Assembly (NCBI GenBank): GCA_947380835.1
Contig: CANCSL010000002.1
Span: 1-48,883 of the forward strand
Reading direction: 5' to 3'
DNA: 48,883 bases
DNA from: Actinomycetota bacterium
Lineage (GTDB): Bacteria > Actinomycetota > Actinomycetes > Nanopelagicales > Nanopelagicaceae
Within the stretch, counting starts at the first letter, position 1; the number at the start of each line of letters is the position of its first letter. Shown piece by piece: positions 23,952-31,866 of this stretch. Under the pieces are notes generated by a model, which worked only from the letters and a program-made list of their open reading frames with translations, was not told where the DNA came from and ran no database searches. The translations under genes and the position numbers were made by a program.

Positions 23952-25025
23952 TTAGATGCCGTACTTCTTGCAGAGTGCCTCAATGCCCTTGCAGACATCA
24001 GCGCGCTTCTGGAATCCGTCAGCAATAACAACCTTGACGTTTGCCTTGGTGATTCCGACTGGCTTCAACAATACTGAAGGAACGTTTGATGTTCCGTTGT
24101 TGGTTACGCCAGTAGCAGCAGATGCTTTCTTGCCATTGAGGAGAGCTACTGCAAGTGCAGCAGCGCCGTTTGCCTCGGCCTTGATGGCCTTGTAAACGGT
24201 GTTGGAGAGGTCACCGGTCAAGATGGCACGGAGACCATCAACGGTTGCATCTTGTCCAGATACGCAAACCTTGCCATTGAGCTTGTTCTTCTTCAGAACT
24301 GCAACTGCTGCAAGTCCGAGGCCTTCGTTTGCAGAAACTACTGCATCGAGCTTGCCGCCAGCCTTGGTGAGTTGTTGTTCGAAGATGGTTCCGCCCTTGA
24401 CGTTATCCCAGCCAGGAACAGCTTGGTCATCAACGAGGGTGTAAGCGCCGGACTTGATCGATGGGCGAAGAACTGAGTCATAGCCCTTCTTGAACAAGGT
24501 GGCGTTGTTATCGTCTGGAGAACCATTGAGGTAAACAATGCGGGCCTTGGTCTTTCCAGCGGCCTTGAGGCAGTTAGCAATTCCGGTTCCTTGTAGTACA
24601 CCAACGGCGGTGTTATCGAAGGAGACGTAGTAGGACTCGGAACCATTCAAAGTTAAACGGTCGTAGTCAATTGTTGGAACGCCTTGCGCCTTTGCCTTGT
24701 CCTGAACTGCCTTGGCAGATGCGGAATCAAGGTTGACCATGATCAAAACCTTTGCACCCTTGGTGAGCATTTGATCAGCAATGGTCTGGAAAGCTGTCTT
24801 GTCGCCATTTGCGTTCTGGATGTCAGCGGTTACGCCAGCAGCCTTGAATGCCGCAGTAAGGAATGGACGATCTGCAGTTTCCCAGCGGTTTGAAGAAGCG
24901 GCATCTGGGAGGATGACGCCAACGAAGCCCTTTGCGGCTGCGTTTGCTGAGGTAGATGCAAAACCAGTAAGTGCGAGTGCTGCAGTTGCAAGAACGGCAG
25001 TAAACGCGATACGTCGCTTGGTCAT
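23952..25025 (-). CDS. xylF: Sugar ABC transporter substrate-binding protein, XylF-type
   Basis: 357 residues from ATG 25025, a periplasmic-binding-protein type I (ribose/xylose) fold. The start is chosen because MTKRRIAF begins a clean signal peptide (hydrophobic TAVLATAALALTGFA, cleavage near ANA-A, about residue 29) and AAAGG lies 11 bases upstream; the frame runs further up through a region of inverted repeats. The mature part opens with KGFVGVILPDAASSNRWETAD, typical of XylF. There is no Cys at the cleavage site, so it is not predicted to be a lipoprotein. It is first in the xylF-xylG-xylH operon. Xylose is the likely ligand by context. Confidence 0.9.
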   Translation of the reverse strand: MTKRRIAFTAVLATAALALTGFASTSANAAAKGFVGVILPDAASSNRWETADRPFLTAAFKAAGVTADIQNANGDKTAFQTIADQMLTKGAKVLIMVNLDSASAKAVQDKAKAQGVPTIDYDRLTLNGSESYYVSFDNTAVGVLQGTGIANCLKAAGKTKARIVYLNGSPDDNNATLFKKGYDSVLRPSIKSGAYTLVDDQAVPGWDNVKGGTIFEQQLTKAGGKLDAVVSANEGLGLAAVAVLKKNKLNGKVCVSGQDATVDGLRAILTGDLSNTVYKAIKAEANGAAALAVALLNGKKASAATGVTNNGTSNVPSVLLKPVGITKANVKVVIADGFQKRADVCKGIEALCKKYGI

Positions 25026-25034
25026 ATGTGAAAT

Positions 25035-25105
25035 TACCTTTCGAAGGTGCCTCTCGTGGCCAAACCTGCATTTGGCCATACATTCGAGACAGCCTTCGAA
25101 AGGTA
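25035..25105 (-). promoter_or_regulatory. xylF leader inverted repeat: paired operators or RNA hairpin
   Basis: TACCTTTCGAAGG (25035-25047) and CCTTCGAAAGGTA (25093-25105) are a perfect 13-bp inverted repeat 58 bases apart, and each arm is itself nearly palindromic. Between them TCTCG (25052-25056) pairs with CGAGA (25085-25089), and TGGCCAAA (25057-25064) with TTTGGCCA (25071-25078). The proximal arm contains the xylF ribosome binding site (AAAGG); the distal arm contains a candidate -10 box. It could be two repressor sites, or a 71-base hairpin hiding the ribosome binding site. Confidence 0.65.
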
Positions 25106-25128
25106 GTCTTCACGAGGGAAAAGGTCAC
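25100..25128 (-). promoter_or_regulatory. xylF: Candidate xylF promoter
   Basis: On the minus strand GTGACC (25123-25128), 17 bases, then TACCTT (25100-25105). The -35 matches TTGACA at four of six positions and the -10 fits TANNNT. Start would fall near 25093, inside the distal arm of the inverted repeat, giving a leader of about 70 bases. Confidence 0.4.
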
Positions 25129-25155
25129 GAGTCAGATCTCGACAAATAGGACATT

Positions 25156-25176
25156 TTTGCTAACGGTTTGATAACG
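25156..25176. promoter_or_regulatory. Tandem TTTGNTAACG elements between xylF and argS
   Basis: TTTGCTAACG (25156-25165) and TTTGATAACG (25167-25176) are direct repeats with an 11-bp period, one helical turn. They lie about 28 bases upstream of the candidate xylF -35 box and 33 bases upstream of the argS -10 box. A third copy, inverted, stands upstream of metY. Confidence 0.4.
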
Positions 25177-25208
25177 AAAATTGGGAATATGTGCAAGTGC
25201 CGAAACGG

Positions 25209-25214
25209 TAACCT
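25209..25214 (+). promoter_or_regulatory. Candidate leaderless -10 box of argS
   Basis: TAACCT is followed by TGCCCAG (7 bases) and ATG at 25222. It supports that ATG as the start rather than the in-frame TTG at 25168. Confidence 0.4.
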
Positions 25215-25221
25215 TGCCCAG

Positions 25222-26883
25222 ATGAGTTCAATTCAGGATCACATTAGCGCTGCAATAGTGCAGATCTTGGAGAGTTCGCGGGATTTTCTAGGATGCGAAA
25301 TCCCCAGCCACATCACCCTCGATCGACCTAAAAATCGCGATCACGGCGATTACGCCACATCCATCGCTTTGGCGCTGGCAAAACCGTCAGGAAAGTCACC
25401 TCGTGATATCGCCCAAATAGTTCAAAAGGGTCTCAGTGAGCTACCCGAAGTCGCTCAGGTTGATATCGCCGGCCCGGGTTTTATCAATATTACTTTGGCT
25501 AAATCCAGCCAAGGCGAAGTCGTAGCCAGCATCTTCCGTCAGGGAGACAAGTACGGGCACTCCACCACCATGTCGGGAGTCTCCGTCAATCTCGAATTCG
25601 TCAGCGCCAATCCAACCGGTCCGTTGCACCTGGGTCATACTCGCTGGGCTGCCGTCGGTGATGCGCTAGGACGTTTGCTTTCTGCTACCGGAGCATCGGT
25701 TACTCGAGAATTTTACGTCAACGATCGCGGAAATCAGATGGAACTTTTTGGCGCTTCTATTCGCGCGGCAGCACTAGGTAAAGCCCGTCCGGAAGAGGGT
25801 TATCACGGCGCCTACATTGAAGACATCGCCAAAGAAATTGTGGCGTTGCATCCTGAAGTTTTAACGTTGGAAGGTGAAGCAGCCGTCTCTGCTTTTCGAG
25901 ATTATGGCTACGCACTCCAACTCAAAGATCAACAGCGCGTGTTGGATGATCTGGGCACGCATTTTGATGTCTGGTTCTCTGAAAAGAGTTTGTTTGAAAA
26001 TGATTTCTTTAATCACAGCTTGGAGAAGTTGCGCCAACAAGGACATGTCTTTGAACTCGATGGCGCCACCTGGCTGAGGACTACAGATTATGGCGACGAC
26101 AAGGATCGCGTCATTATCAAGTCCGACGGCTCTTTCGCATATTTCGCGGCAGATTCGGCTTATTACATTAACAAGCGCGAACGCGGATTTGATATTTGCA
26201 TTTATATGTTGGGTGCCGACCATCACGGTTACGTTGGTCGTCTCAAAGCAATTGCTGCATGTGCCGGCGATGATCCCGAATACAACATTCACGTGCTGAT
26301 CGGACAGATGGTCAAGATTATGGAAGGCGGAGAAGAACTCAAGCTCTCCAAGCGCGCCGGAACCATTATTACTCTTGAAGAATTAGTCGAGAAGGTTGGC
26401 GTTGATGCAGCGCGCTACACGCTTATTCGCTATCCAGTCGATACACCGATGGTGATGGATGTCGATGTTCTTCGCAGCCGAACCAACGAAAATCCGGTGT
26501 ATTACGTGCAATATGCCCATGCGCGCATCTGTGCCGTACTACGTAACGCCTCTGATTTAGGCATCACATATGGCTCAGACTTTGCTGCTGAATACGAACT
26601 CCTTGAGCATCATCGGGAGCGTGAACTTATGGGCTTGCTGGGCGAGTTCCCCAAGGTTGTTTCAGGTGCCGCCGACCTTCGCGAGCCGCATCGCATTGCA
26701 CGATACGTCGAAGAGTTAGCTGGGGTCTATCACCGCTTCTACAACGATTGTCGGGTACTGCCTATGGGAGATGAGCCGGCCGAGCCAATTCATTCCGCGC
26801 GCGCCAATCTCTGCTTGGCCACGGCCCAAGTTGTTGCCAACGGCTTGGCTCTTCTCGGTGTCAGCGCCCCGGAGAGGATGTAA
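25222..26883 (+). CDS. argS: Arginyl-tRNA synthetase
   Basis: Class I synthetase, 553 residues from ATG 25222, charging tRNA-Arg. The HIGH-type motif is in PTGPLHLGHTRWA (about 132-144) and the KMSKS-type loop is LKLSKRAGT (about 375-383). The N-terminal Add1 domain and the C-terminal DALR anticodon-binding domain (YVQYAHARICAVLRN onward) are present. The frame opens 18 codons earlier at a TTG, but the family begins near this ATG and a TANNNT box lies 7 bases before it. It heads the block argS-lysA-hom-thrC-thrB, the standard actinobacterial order; lysA follows after 2 bases. Confidence 0.96.
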   Translation: MSSIQDHISAAIVQILESSRDFLGCEIPSHITLDRPKNRDHGDYATSIALALAKPSGKSPRDIAQIVQKGLSELPEVAQVDIAGPGFINITLAKSSQGEVVASIFRQGDKYGHSTTMSGVSVNLEFVSANPTGPLHLGHTRWAAVGDALGRLLSATGASVTREFYVNDRGNQMELFGASIRAAALGKARPEEGYHGAYIEDIAKEIVALHPEVLTLEGEAAVSAFRDYGYALQLKDQQRVLDDLGTHFDVWFSEKSLFENDFFNHSLEKLRQQGHVFELDGATWLRTTDYGDDKDRVIIKSDGSFAYFAADSAYYINKRERGFDICIYMLGADHHGYVGRLKAIAACAGDDPEYNIHVLIGQMVKIMEGGEELKLSKRAGTIITLEELVEKVGVDAARYTLIRYPVDTPMVMDVDVLRSRTNENPVYYVQYAHARICAVLRNASDLGITYGSDFAAEYELLEHHRERELMGLLGEFPKVVSGAADLREPHRIARYVEELAGVYHRFYNDCRVLPMGDEPAEPIHSARANLCLATAQVVANGLALLGVSAPERM

Positions 26884-26885
26884 CT

Positions 26886-28265
26886 ATGTCTTCACCTGAC
26901 AATTCCGGCTTCGCTCCTGAAGTCTTTTCTTCCAAATCTGCATTCATCAATAATGAACTTGTTATCGCTGGATGTAGTGCGACAAACCTTGCCTCCGAAT
27001 ATGGAACTCCACTCTTTGTCATTGATGAAGATGACTTCCGCAATCGCGCCACCTCTTGGAAGCACGCTTTAGAAAGGAACTTTGCGCTGCACGCCGGAAC
27101 GGTTTTCTATGCCGCGAAATCTTTTATCAGCGTTGAAGTTGCCAAGTGGATTAATGAAGTAGGCATTGGTTTAGATGTCTGCACAGGTGGTGAACTTGCG
27201 GTTGCCCTTGCAGCGGGATTTCCAACAGATCGCATCGAAGTGCACGGCAATAACAAGTCCGAGTCTGAGATTCGTCGAGCGATCGAAGTTGGAGTACGAG
27301 CAATCGTTATTGATTCCTTCCAAGAAATCGAACGAGTTGCGCGCATTGCCACCGAACTTGGAACCATTCAGAAAGTTCTTCTGCGCATCACGCCAGGCAT
27401 CGAGGCGCACACTCACGAATTTATTGCCACGGCACATGAGGACGTGAAGTTTGGATTCTCTATTGCCAGTGGTTCTGCTTGGAAAGCAATTGAAAATGTT
27501 GAAGAGCAAAATTCTCTGCGCTTAGCAGGTTTGCATTGTCATATTGGTTCGCAAATTTTTGGCATCGAGGGTTTTTCCATTGCAGCCTCGCGCCTCATCG
27601 AACTTCTTGCTAAATATCGTGACCACTTTGATCGACAATTACCTGAACTTGATTTAGGTGGTGGGTACGGAATTGCCTACTTGCCTGGTGAAGAATCTGA
27701 AGTTCCGCAACAGGTACTCGCCGCGCTCTCACAAGTTGTCACCGGCGAATGCGCCAAGCACTCTCTCCATGTTCCTTATGTTTCCATCGAGCCGGGTCGA
27801 GCCATCGTTGGTCCGACTACGACAACTCTCTACCAAGTTGGCACCACAAAATCAGTAGAACTCGATGGTGGCCTGACTCGTAGATATATCGCCGTCGACG
27901 GTGGAATGAGCGACAACATTCGTCCGGCCCTGTATGCAGCCGAATACCACGCTCTCTTGGCTAACCGCCGATCCAGCGCCGATCTGGTCTCCAGCCGACT
28001 TGTAGGAAAACACTGCGAAACAGGTGACATCATTATTCGCGAGATAGATCTTCCCGAGGATGTGGCTCCAGGTGATTTATTGGCGATCCCTGCCACGGGG
28101 GCCTATGGCCGCAGCATGGCAAGTAATTACAACCATGTTCCAAGACCTGCAGTTGTGGCCGTCAAGGGTGGAAAGTCTCGCACCATTGTCCGCCGCGAAA
28201 CTGAAAACGACTTGCTGGCTCTCGATGTTGTTGAGCCAGAACGAATGAACGAGAAGAATAGGTAG
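26886..28265 (+). CDS. lysA: Diaminopimelate decarboxylase
   Basis: PLP enzyme of 459 residues for the last step of lysine synthesis, meso-diaminopimelate to L-lysine. The PLP lysine is in VFYAAKSF (about residue 79), the glycine-rich phosphate loop is LDLGGGYGIAY, and SIEPGRAIVG and HCETGD are the other conserved blocks, the last with the catalytic Cys from the partner subunit. Two bases separate it from argS, with AGAGG near the argS stop as the ribosome binding site. Length matches actinobacterial LysA. It sits directly ahead of hom, so the aspartate family genes are co-transcribed. Confidence 0.97.
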   Translation: MSSPDNSGFAPEVFSSKSAFINNELVIAGCSATNLASEYGTPLFVIDEDDFRNRATSWKHALERNFALHAGTVFYAAKSFISVEVAKWINEVGIGLDVCTGGELAVALAAGFPTDRIEVHGNNKSESEIRRAIEVGVRAIVIDSFQEIERVARIATELGTIQKVLLRITPGIEAHTHEFIATAHEDVKFGFSIASGSAWKAIENVEEQNSLRLAGLHCHIGSQIFGIEGFSIAASRLIELLAKYRDHFDRQLPELDLGGGYGIAYLPGEESEVPQQVLAALSQVVTGECAKHSLHVPYVSIEPGRAIVGPTTTTLYQVGTTKSVELDGGLTRRYIAVDGGMSDNIRPALYAAEYHALLANRRSSADLVSSRLVGKHCETGDIIIREIDLPEDVAPGDLLAIPATGAYGRSMASNYNHVPRPAVVAVKGGKSRTIVRRETENDLLALDVVEPERMNEKNR

Positions 28266-29582
28266 ATGATGAGCTCAGTAAAGGGAACGCTACGAGTAGG
28301 AATGCTCGGTTGCGGAGTTGTGGGCTCTGAAGTCGCTCGCCTCATGATCGCAAACCAAGAAGATTTAGCAGCTAGGTCTGGCGCTGGGTTAGAGATGGTA
28401 AAAATTGGTATTCGCGACCTTTCGCGCGCACATCCCGGAATTGATCCTAAACTTTTCACCACCGATCTCGAATCGATCGTGACTGACCCGGCTATAGATC
28501 TGATCATTGAAGTCATGGGTGGCATAGAGCCCGCCTATCGCTTAATCCTTACTGCGATGGAAAATGGCAAAGCAGTAGTCACTGCAAACAAAGCGCTGCT
28601 CGCTAAACATGGCGCTGAACTTTTCCACGCCTCGGATGAAGCAGATGTTGATTTCTATTACGAAGCAGCTGTTGCGGGCGCAATTCCAATTCTGCGACCA
28701 CTCGCCGAATCTTTGGTCGGAGATCGTGTCCAACGCGTCATGGGAATTATCAATGGCACAACTAATTACATTCTTACCAAAATGCATGAAACCGGAGCCT
28801 CATTCGAAAGTGCATTAAAAGAAGCTCAAGGTTTGGGATATGCCGAAGCTGATCCAACGGCCGATATCGAAAGTTTTGATGCCGCAGCTAAAGCCGCGAT
28901 TTTGGCTGGTTTAGCATTTCATACCCAAGTTACCGATGAAGATGTATATCGCGAAGGTATTACTCATATCACCGCAGATGATGTCTGGGTAGCAAAAGAG
29001 ATGGGCTTTGTCATCAAACTTTTGGCCATCGCCGAAGCTAATGAAACCCACGGAAGTGAAGAAGAAACAATCTCTGTGCGCGTTCACCCCACGATGATTC
29101 CTAAAACTCATCCGCTGGCATCAGTACGCGAAGCATTCAACGCCGTCTTCGTACAATGCGAGTCTGCTGGCGAGCTCATGTTTTATGGTCGCGGCGCCGG
29201 CGGCACTCCTACGGCTTCTGCAATTTTGGGTGATCTCGTAGCCGTCGCCCGTAACCGCATAGAAGGCAGCCTGGGACCTACTGAAACTGACTATGCCGAT
29301 CTCGATATTGCACCAATGGGTGCGACAAAGACTCGTTACTTGATTCGACTAGAAGTTGCCGACATCCCTGGTGTATTGGCAGCAGTTGCAACCACCGTTG
29401 CAAATAATGGAGTTTCCATTTTGACGGTTCGCCAAGATGGTCGCGGTTTAGATGCTGAACTTACGGTTCTGACTCACATTGCAACCGAAGCGGCGCTTTC
29501 TTCAACCGTTACCCAACTTGCTGAACTTGAATCAGTCAAAGATGTTCTCAGCGTCATTCGCGTGGAAGGACTTAATTCATGA
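28266..29582 (+). CDS. hom: Homoserine dehydrogenase
   Basis: NAD(P)-dependent reduction of aspartate semialdehyde to homoserine, the branch to threonine and methionine; 438 residues. The N-terminal Rossmann motif GMLGCGVVGSEVA is at about 12-24, the catalytic core includes GIINGTTNYILTKM and GLGYAEADPTADIE, and a C-terminal ACT domain (about 360-438, beginning RYLIRLEVADIPGVLA) is the site of threonine feedback in the family. Start codons ATG ATG (28266 or 28269) follow the lysA stop immediately. The thrC ATG overlaps the hom TGA. No attenuator is possible in the zero-length gap. Confidence 0.97.
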   Translation: MMSSVKGTLRVGMLGCGVVGSEVARLMIANQEDLAARSGAGLEMVKIGIRDLSRAHPGIDPKLFTTDLESIVTDPAIDLIIEVMGGIEPAYRLILTAMENGKAVVTANKALLAKHGAELFHASDEADVDFYYEAAVAGAIPILRPLAESLVGDRVQRVMGIINGTTNYILTKMHETGASFESALKEAQGLGYAEADPTADIESFDAAAKAAILAGLAFHTQVTDEDVYREGITHITADDVWVAKEMGFVIKLLAIAEANETHGSEEETISVRVHPTMIPKTHPLASVREAFNAVFVQCESAGELMFYGRGAGGTPTASAILGDLVAVARNRIEGSLGPTETDYADLDIAPMGATKTRYLIRLEVADIPGVLAAVATTVANNGVSILTVRQDGRGLDAELTVLTHIATEAALSSTVTQLAELESVKDVLSVIRVEGLNS

Positions 29583-30649
29583 GTAATGAAACTTCGCATC
29601 AATGGCGTGGAGTAATCGACGAATATCGACATCGCTTACCGGTTTCGGAGAAGACACCAGTCATCACTTTGCGCGAAGGTGGCACACCGCTGGTTGCGGC
29701 ATGCGTTCTCTCCGACATGTTGGATAATGAAATTTGGCTCAAGGTCGAAGGCGCAAATCCGACCGGCTCTTTTAAAGATCGCGGCATGACGATGGCTATT
29801 TCAAAAGCGGCTGAAGAGGGTGCAAAAGCGGTTATATGTGCATCAACGGGAAACACATCTGCAAGCGCAGCTGCATACGCCACCAAAGCTGGAATGACGC
29901 CAGTGGTTTTGGTTCCACAAGGAAAGATTGCGATGGGCAAATTGGCCCAGGCCATCGCGCATGGTGCCACTTTGCTTCAAGTAGATGGCAATTTTGATGA
30001 TTGCCTCACTCTGGCTCGAGACCTTGCCGCGAAGTACCCCGTGGCTTTGGTGAACTCGGTTAACCCATTCCGAATTGAAGGCCAGAAAACCGCCTCCTTT
30101 GAGATCGTAGATATGTTGGGCGATGCACCTGATCTTCACGTGCTCCCAGTTGGCAATGCCGGAAACATCACTGCATATTGGAAGGGCTATCAGGAGTATT
30201 TCGCTGACGGCACTTCTACCAAACTTCCACAGATGTGGGGCTTTCAAGCAGCCGGCGCTGCACCAATCGTCCTAGGACATGTCGTCACCAATCCCGAAAC
30301 CATTGCCACCGCTATTCGTATCGGCAACCCAGCTTCTTGGGAGCAAGCGGTTTCAGCTCGCGATACCTCTGGTGGACTTATTGACTCTGTCACCGATGAT
30401 GAAATTCTCAGCGCCTACCGCCTCGTTGCGGCTAAAGAGGGCGTTTTCGTAGAACCTTCGAGCGCGGCTGGCATCGCCGGTTTGATCAAGAAGAAAGCTG
30501 CTGGCCAACTTCCAACTGGTAAGAAGATTGTTATCACTGTCACCGGCAATGGCCTGAAGGACGTTCAATGGGTTCTCGACGGTGCTGGTGCGCCGACGCT
30601 CATTCCAGTAGATATCGATCGCGCTGCTGCGGCTATGGGATTGGCTTAA
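29579..30649 (+). CDS. thrC: Threonine synthase
   Basis: PLP enzyme of 356 residues, the last step of threonine synthesis from O-phosphohomoserine. The PLP lysine lies in ANPTGSFKDRGM (about residue 66), the phosphate loop is PVGNAGNITAYW, and CASTGNTSASAAAYA is the substrate loop. It is the short form without the N-terminal extension of yeast or E. coli ThrC, as usual in actinobacteria. Its ATG overlaps the hom stop (ATGA). ThrB follows after one base, so the three genes are coupled. Confidence 0.97.
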   Translation: MSNETSHQWRGVIDEYRHRLPVSEKTPVITLREGGTPLVAACVLSDMLDNEIWLKVEGANPTGSFKDRGMTMAISKAAEEGAKAVICASTGNTSASAAAYATKAGMTPVVLVPQGKIAMGKLAQAIAHGATLLQVDGNFDDCLTLARDLAAKYPVALVNSVNPFRIEGQKTASFEIVDMLGDAPDLHVLPVGNAGNITAYWKGYQEYFADGTSTKLPQMWGFQAAGAAPIVLGHVVTNPETIATAIRIGNPASWEQAVSARDTSGGLIDSVTDDEILSAYRLVAAKEGVFVEPSSAAGIAGLIKKKAAGQLPTGKKIVITVTGNGLKDVQWVLDGAGAPTLIPVDIDRAAAAMGLA

Positions 30650-30650
30650 C

Positions 30651-31583
30651 ATGGCCGCGGCTATGAATCAGTTAACTTTTAAAGCTGCAGCGGCAAAAGT
30701 CAGCGTTCCTGCATCCAGCGCTAATTTAGGACCGGGCTTTGATTCATTGTGTTTGGCTCTTGAGATTCGCGATGAATATGTGGCGCAGATTCTTGATGGA
30801 GATGGCGCCGATATTGATGTCATCGGCGAAGGTGCAGATGAGATTGCTCGCGATGCCAAGAATTTAGTTTATAAATCGATGATGTTTGGTTTTAAATTCA
30901 TGGGCAAGGTTCCTAAGGGAATTGCCATTCGCGCTAAGAATTCAATTCCACAAGGTCGCGGCATGGGTTCTTCAGCCAGCGCAATCGTAGGTGGACTCTC
31001 CTTGGCGCGCGCTTTGGTGGTTGGTGGCGATCAGTACATGACCAACGATGACTTGATTGCACTTGGAACCGAACTCGAAGGGCACCCCGACAATGTTGCC
31101 GCCGCTCTTCTTGGTGGTGCCACGATTGCTTGGATGGAAAATCTTGTCGGCAAAGAATTTGGTAAAGCAATCACCATTCCCGTGGCGGCCGAAATCAAAG
31201 CAGTCGTATTCCTTCCAGAAAATCATTTGGCGACGAGCAAGGCTCGAAAACTCCTTCCCGACACGGTTCCTTATCGAGATGCAGTAATCAATTCATCGAG
31301 ATCGGCGCTCTTGGTTCATGCGCTTTCGCATCGACCAGATTTGCTCTTCGCGGCCACAGAGGACCATCTTCATCAAGAATATCGAGGCGTGGCCATGCCA
31401 AAATCGCTCGAGCTCGTGAAGAAATTACGAGCAGCCGGAATAGCCGCGACTATTTCTGGGGCTGGACCGTCAGTCTTGGTGTTGCATACCAATAATGACC
31501 AAGAGCTTGCAGATATTGTCAGCATGGCTCCGGATTCCTTTAAGCCGCTGGTCCTCGAGGTTTCGCAGAGTGGAGCAAAATAG
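30651..31583 (+). CDS. thrB: Homoserine kinase
   Basis: GHMP-family kinase of 310 residues that phosphorylates homoserine for ThrC. The three family motifs are present: VPASSANLGPGFDSL (about 18-32), the ATP loop PQGRGMGSSASAIVGG (about 99-114), and the C-terminal ATISGAGPSVLVL (about 264-276). The start is ATG 30651 right after the thrC stop (TAACATG); a second ATG four codons on is possible. It ends the amino-acid operon; a 283-base gap before rho carries a separate promoter. Confidence 0.97.
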   Translation: MAAAMNQLTFKAAAAKVSVPASSANLGPGFDSLCLALEIRDEYVAQILDGDGADIDVIGEGADEIARDAKNLVYKSMMFGFKFMGKVPKGIAIRAKNSIPQGRGMGSSASAIVGGLSLARALVVGGDQYMTNDDLIALGTELEGHPDNVAAALLGGATIAWMENLVGKEFGKAITIPVAAEIKAVVFLPENHLATSKARKLLPDTVPYRDAVINSSRSALLVHALSHRPDLLFAATEDHLHQEYRGVAMPKSLELVKKLRAAGIAATISGAGPSVLVLHTNNDQELADIVSMAPDSFKPLVLEVSQSGAK

Positions 31584-31617
31584 TCTCTTTCGGGCTCCGG
31601 TTGAGCGTGTGGCGGGT

Positions 31618-31647
31618 TTGCTCCCCATCGAAAACCTGTGCTACCTT
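31618..31647 (+). promoter_or_regulatory. Candidate rho promoter
   Basis: TTGCTC (31618-31623), 18 bases, TACCTT (31642-31647). It would give a leader of about 210 bases before the rho ATG. The leader is A-rich near the end (CAAGAGAAATG and AAAAAAATG) and lacks a strong ribosome binding site. Long leaders with self-control by Rho are known in other bacteria; the rest of the 283-base gap shows no clear structure. Confidence 0.4.
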
Positions 31648-31866
31648 TCTTGTGTCTGAAGATAACACTCGTCAAGTTTCACAAAATCGAGTGGCCCAAT
31701 CCATTAAATAACCTTCGGATTTTCATAAATATTCTCACATCCTTGGTTTTCGCGAAGTAGCCAGAACCGCAGTGTTTTGAGAGTTCGAGTGAGATTTCAA
31801 TAACCAAGAAATACCACAAGCAATAAAAACCAGCATAAACAAGAGAAATGAAAAGCACAGAAAAAA

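Noticed and set aside
25106..25221. T-box leader before argS
   Set aside because: No T-box sequence or terminator/antiterminator pair is visible; a TANNNT box 7 bases before ATG suggests the RNA has no leader.
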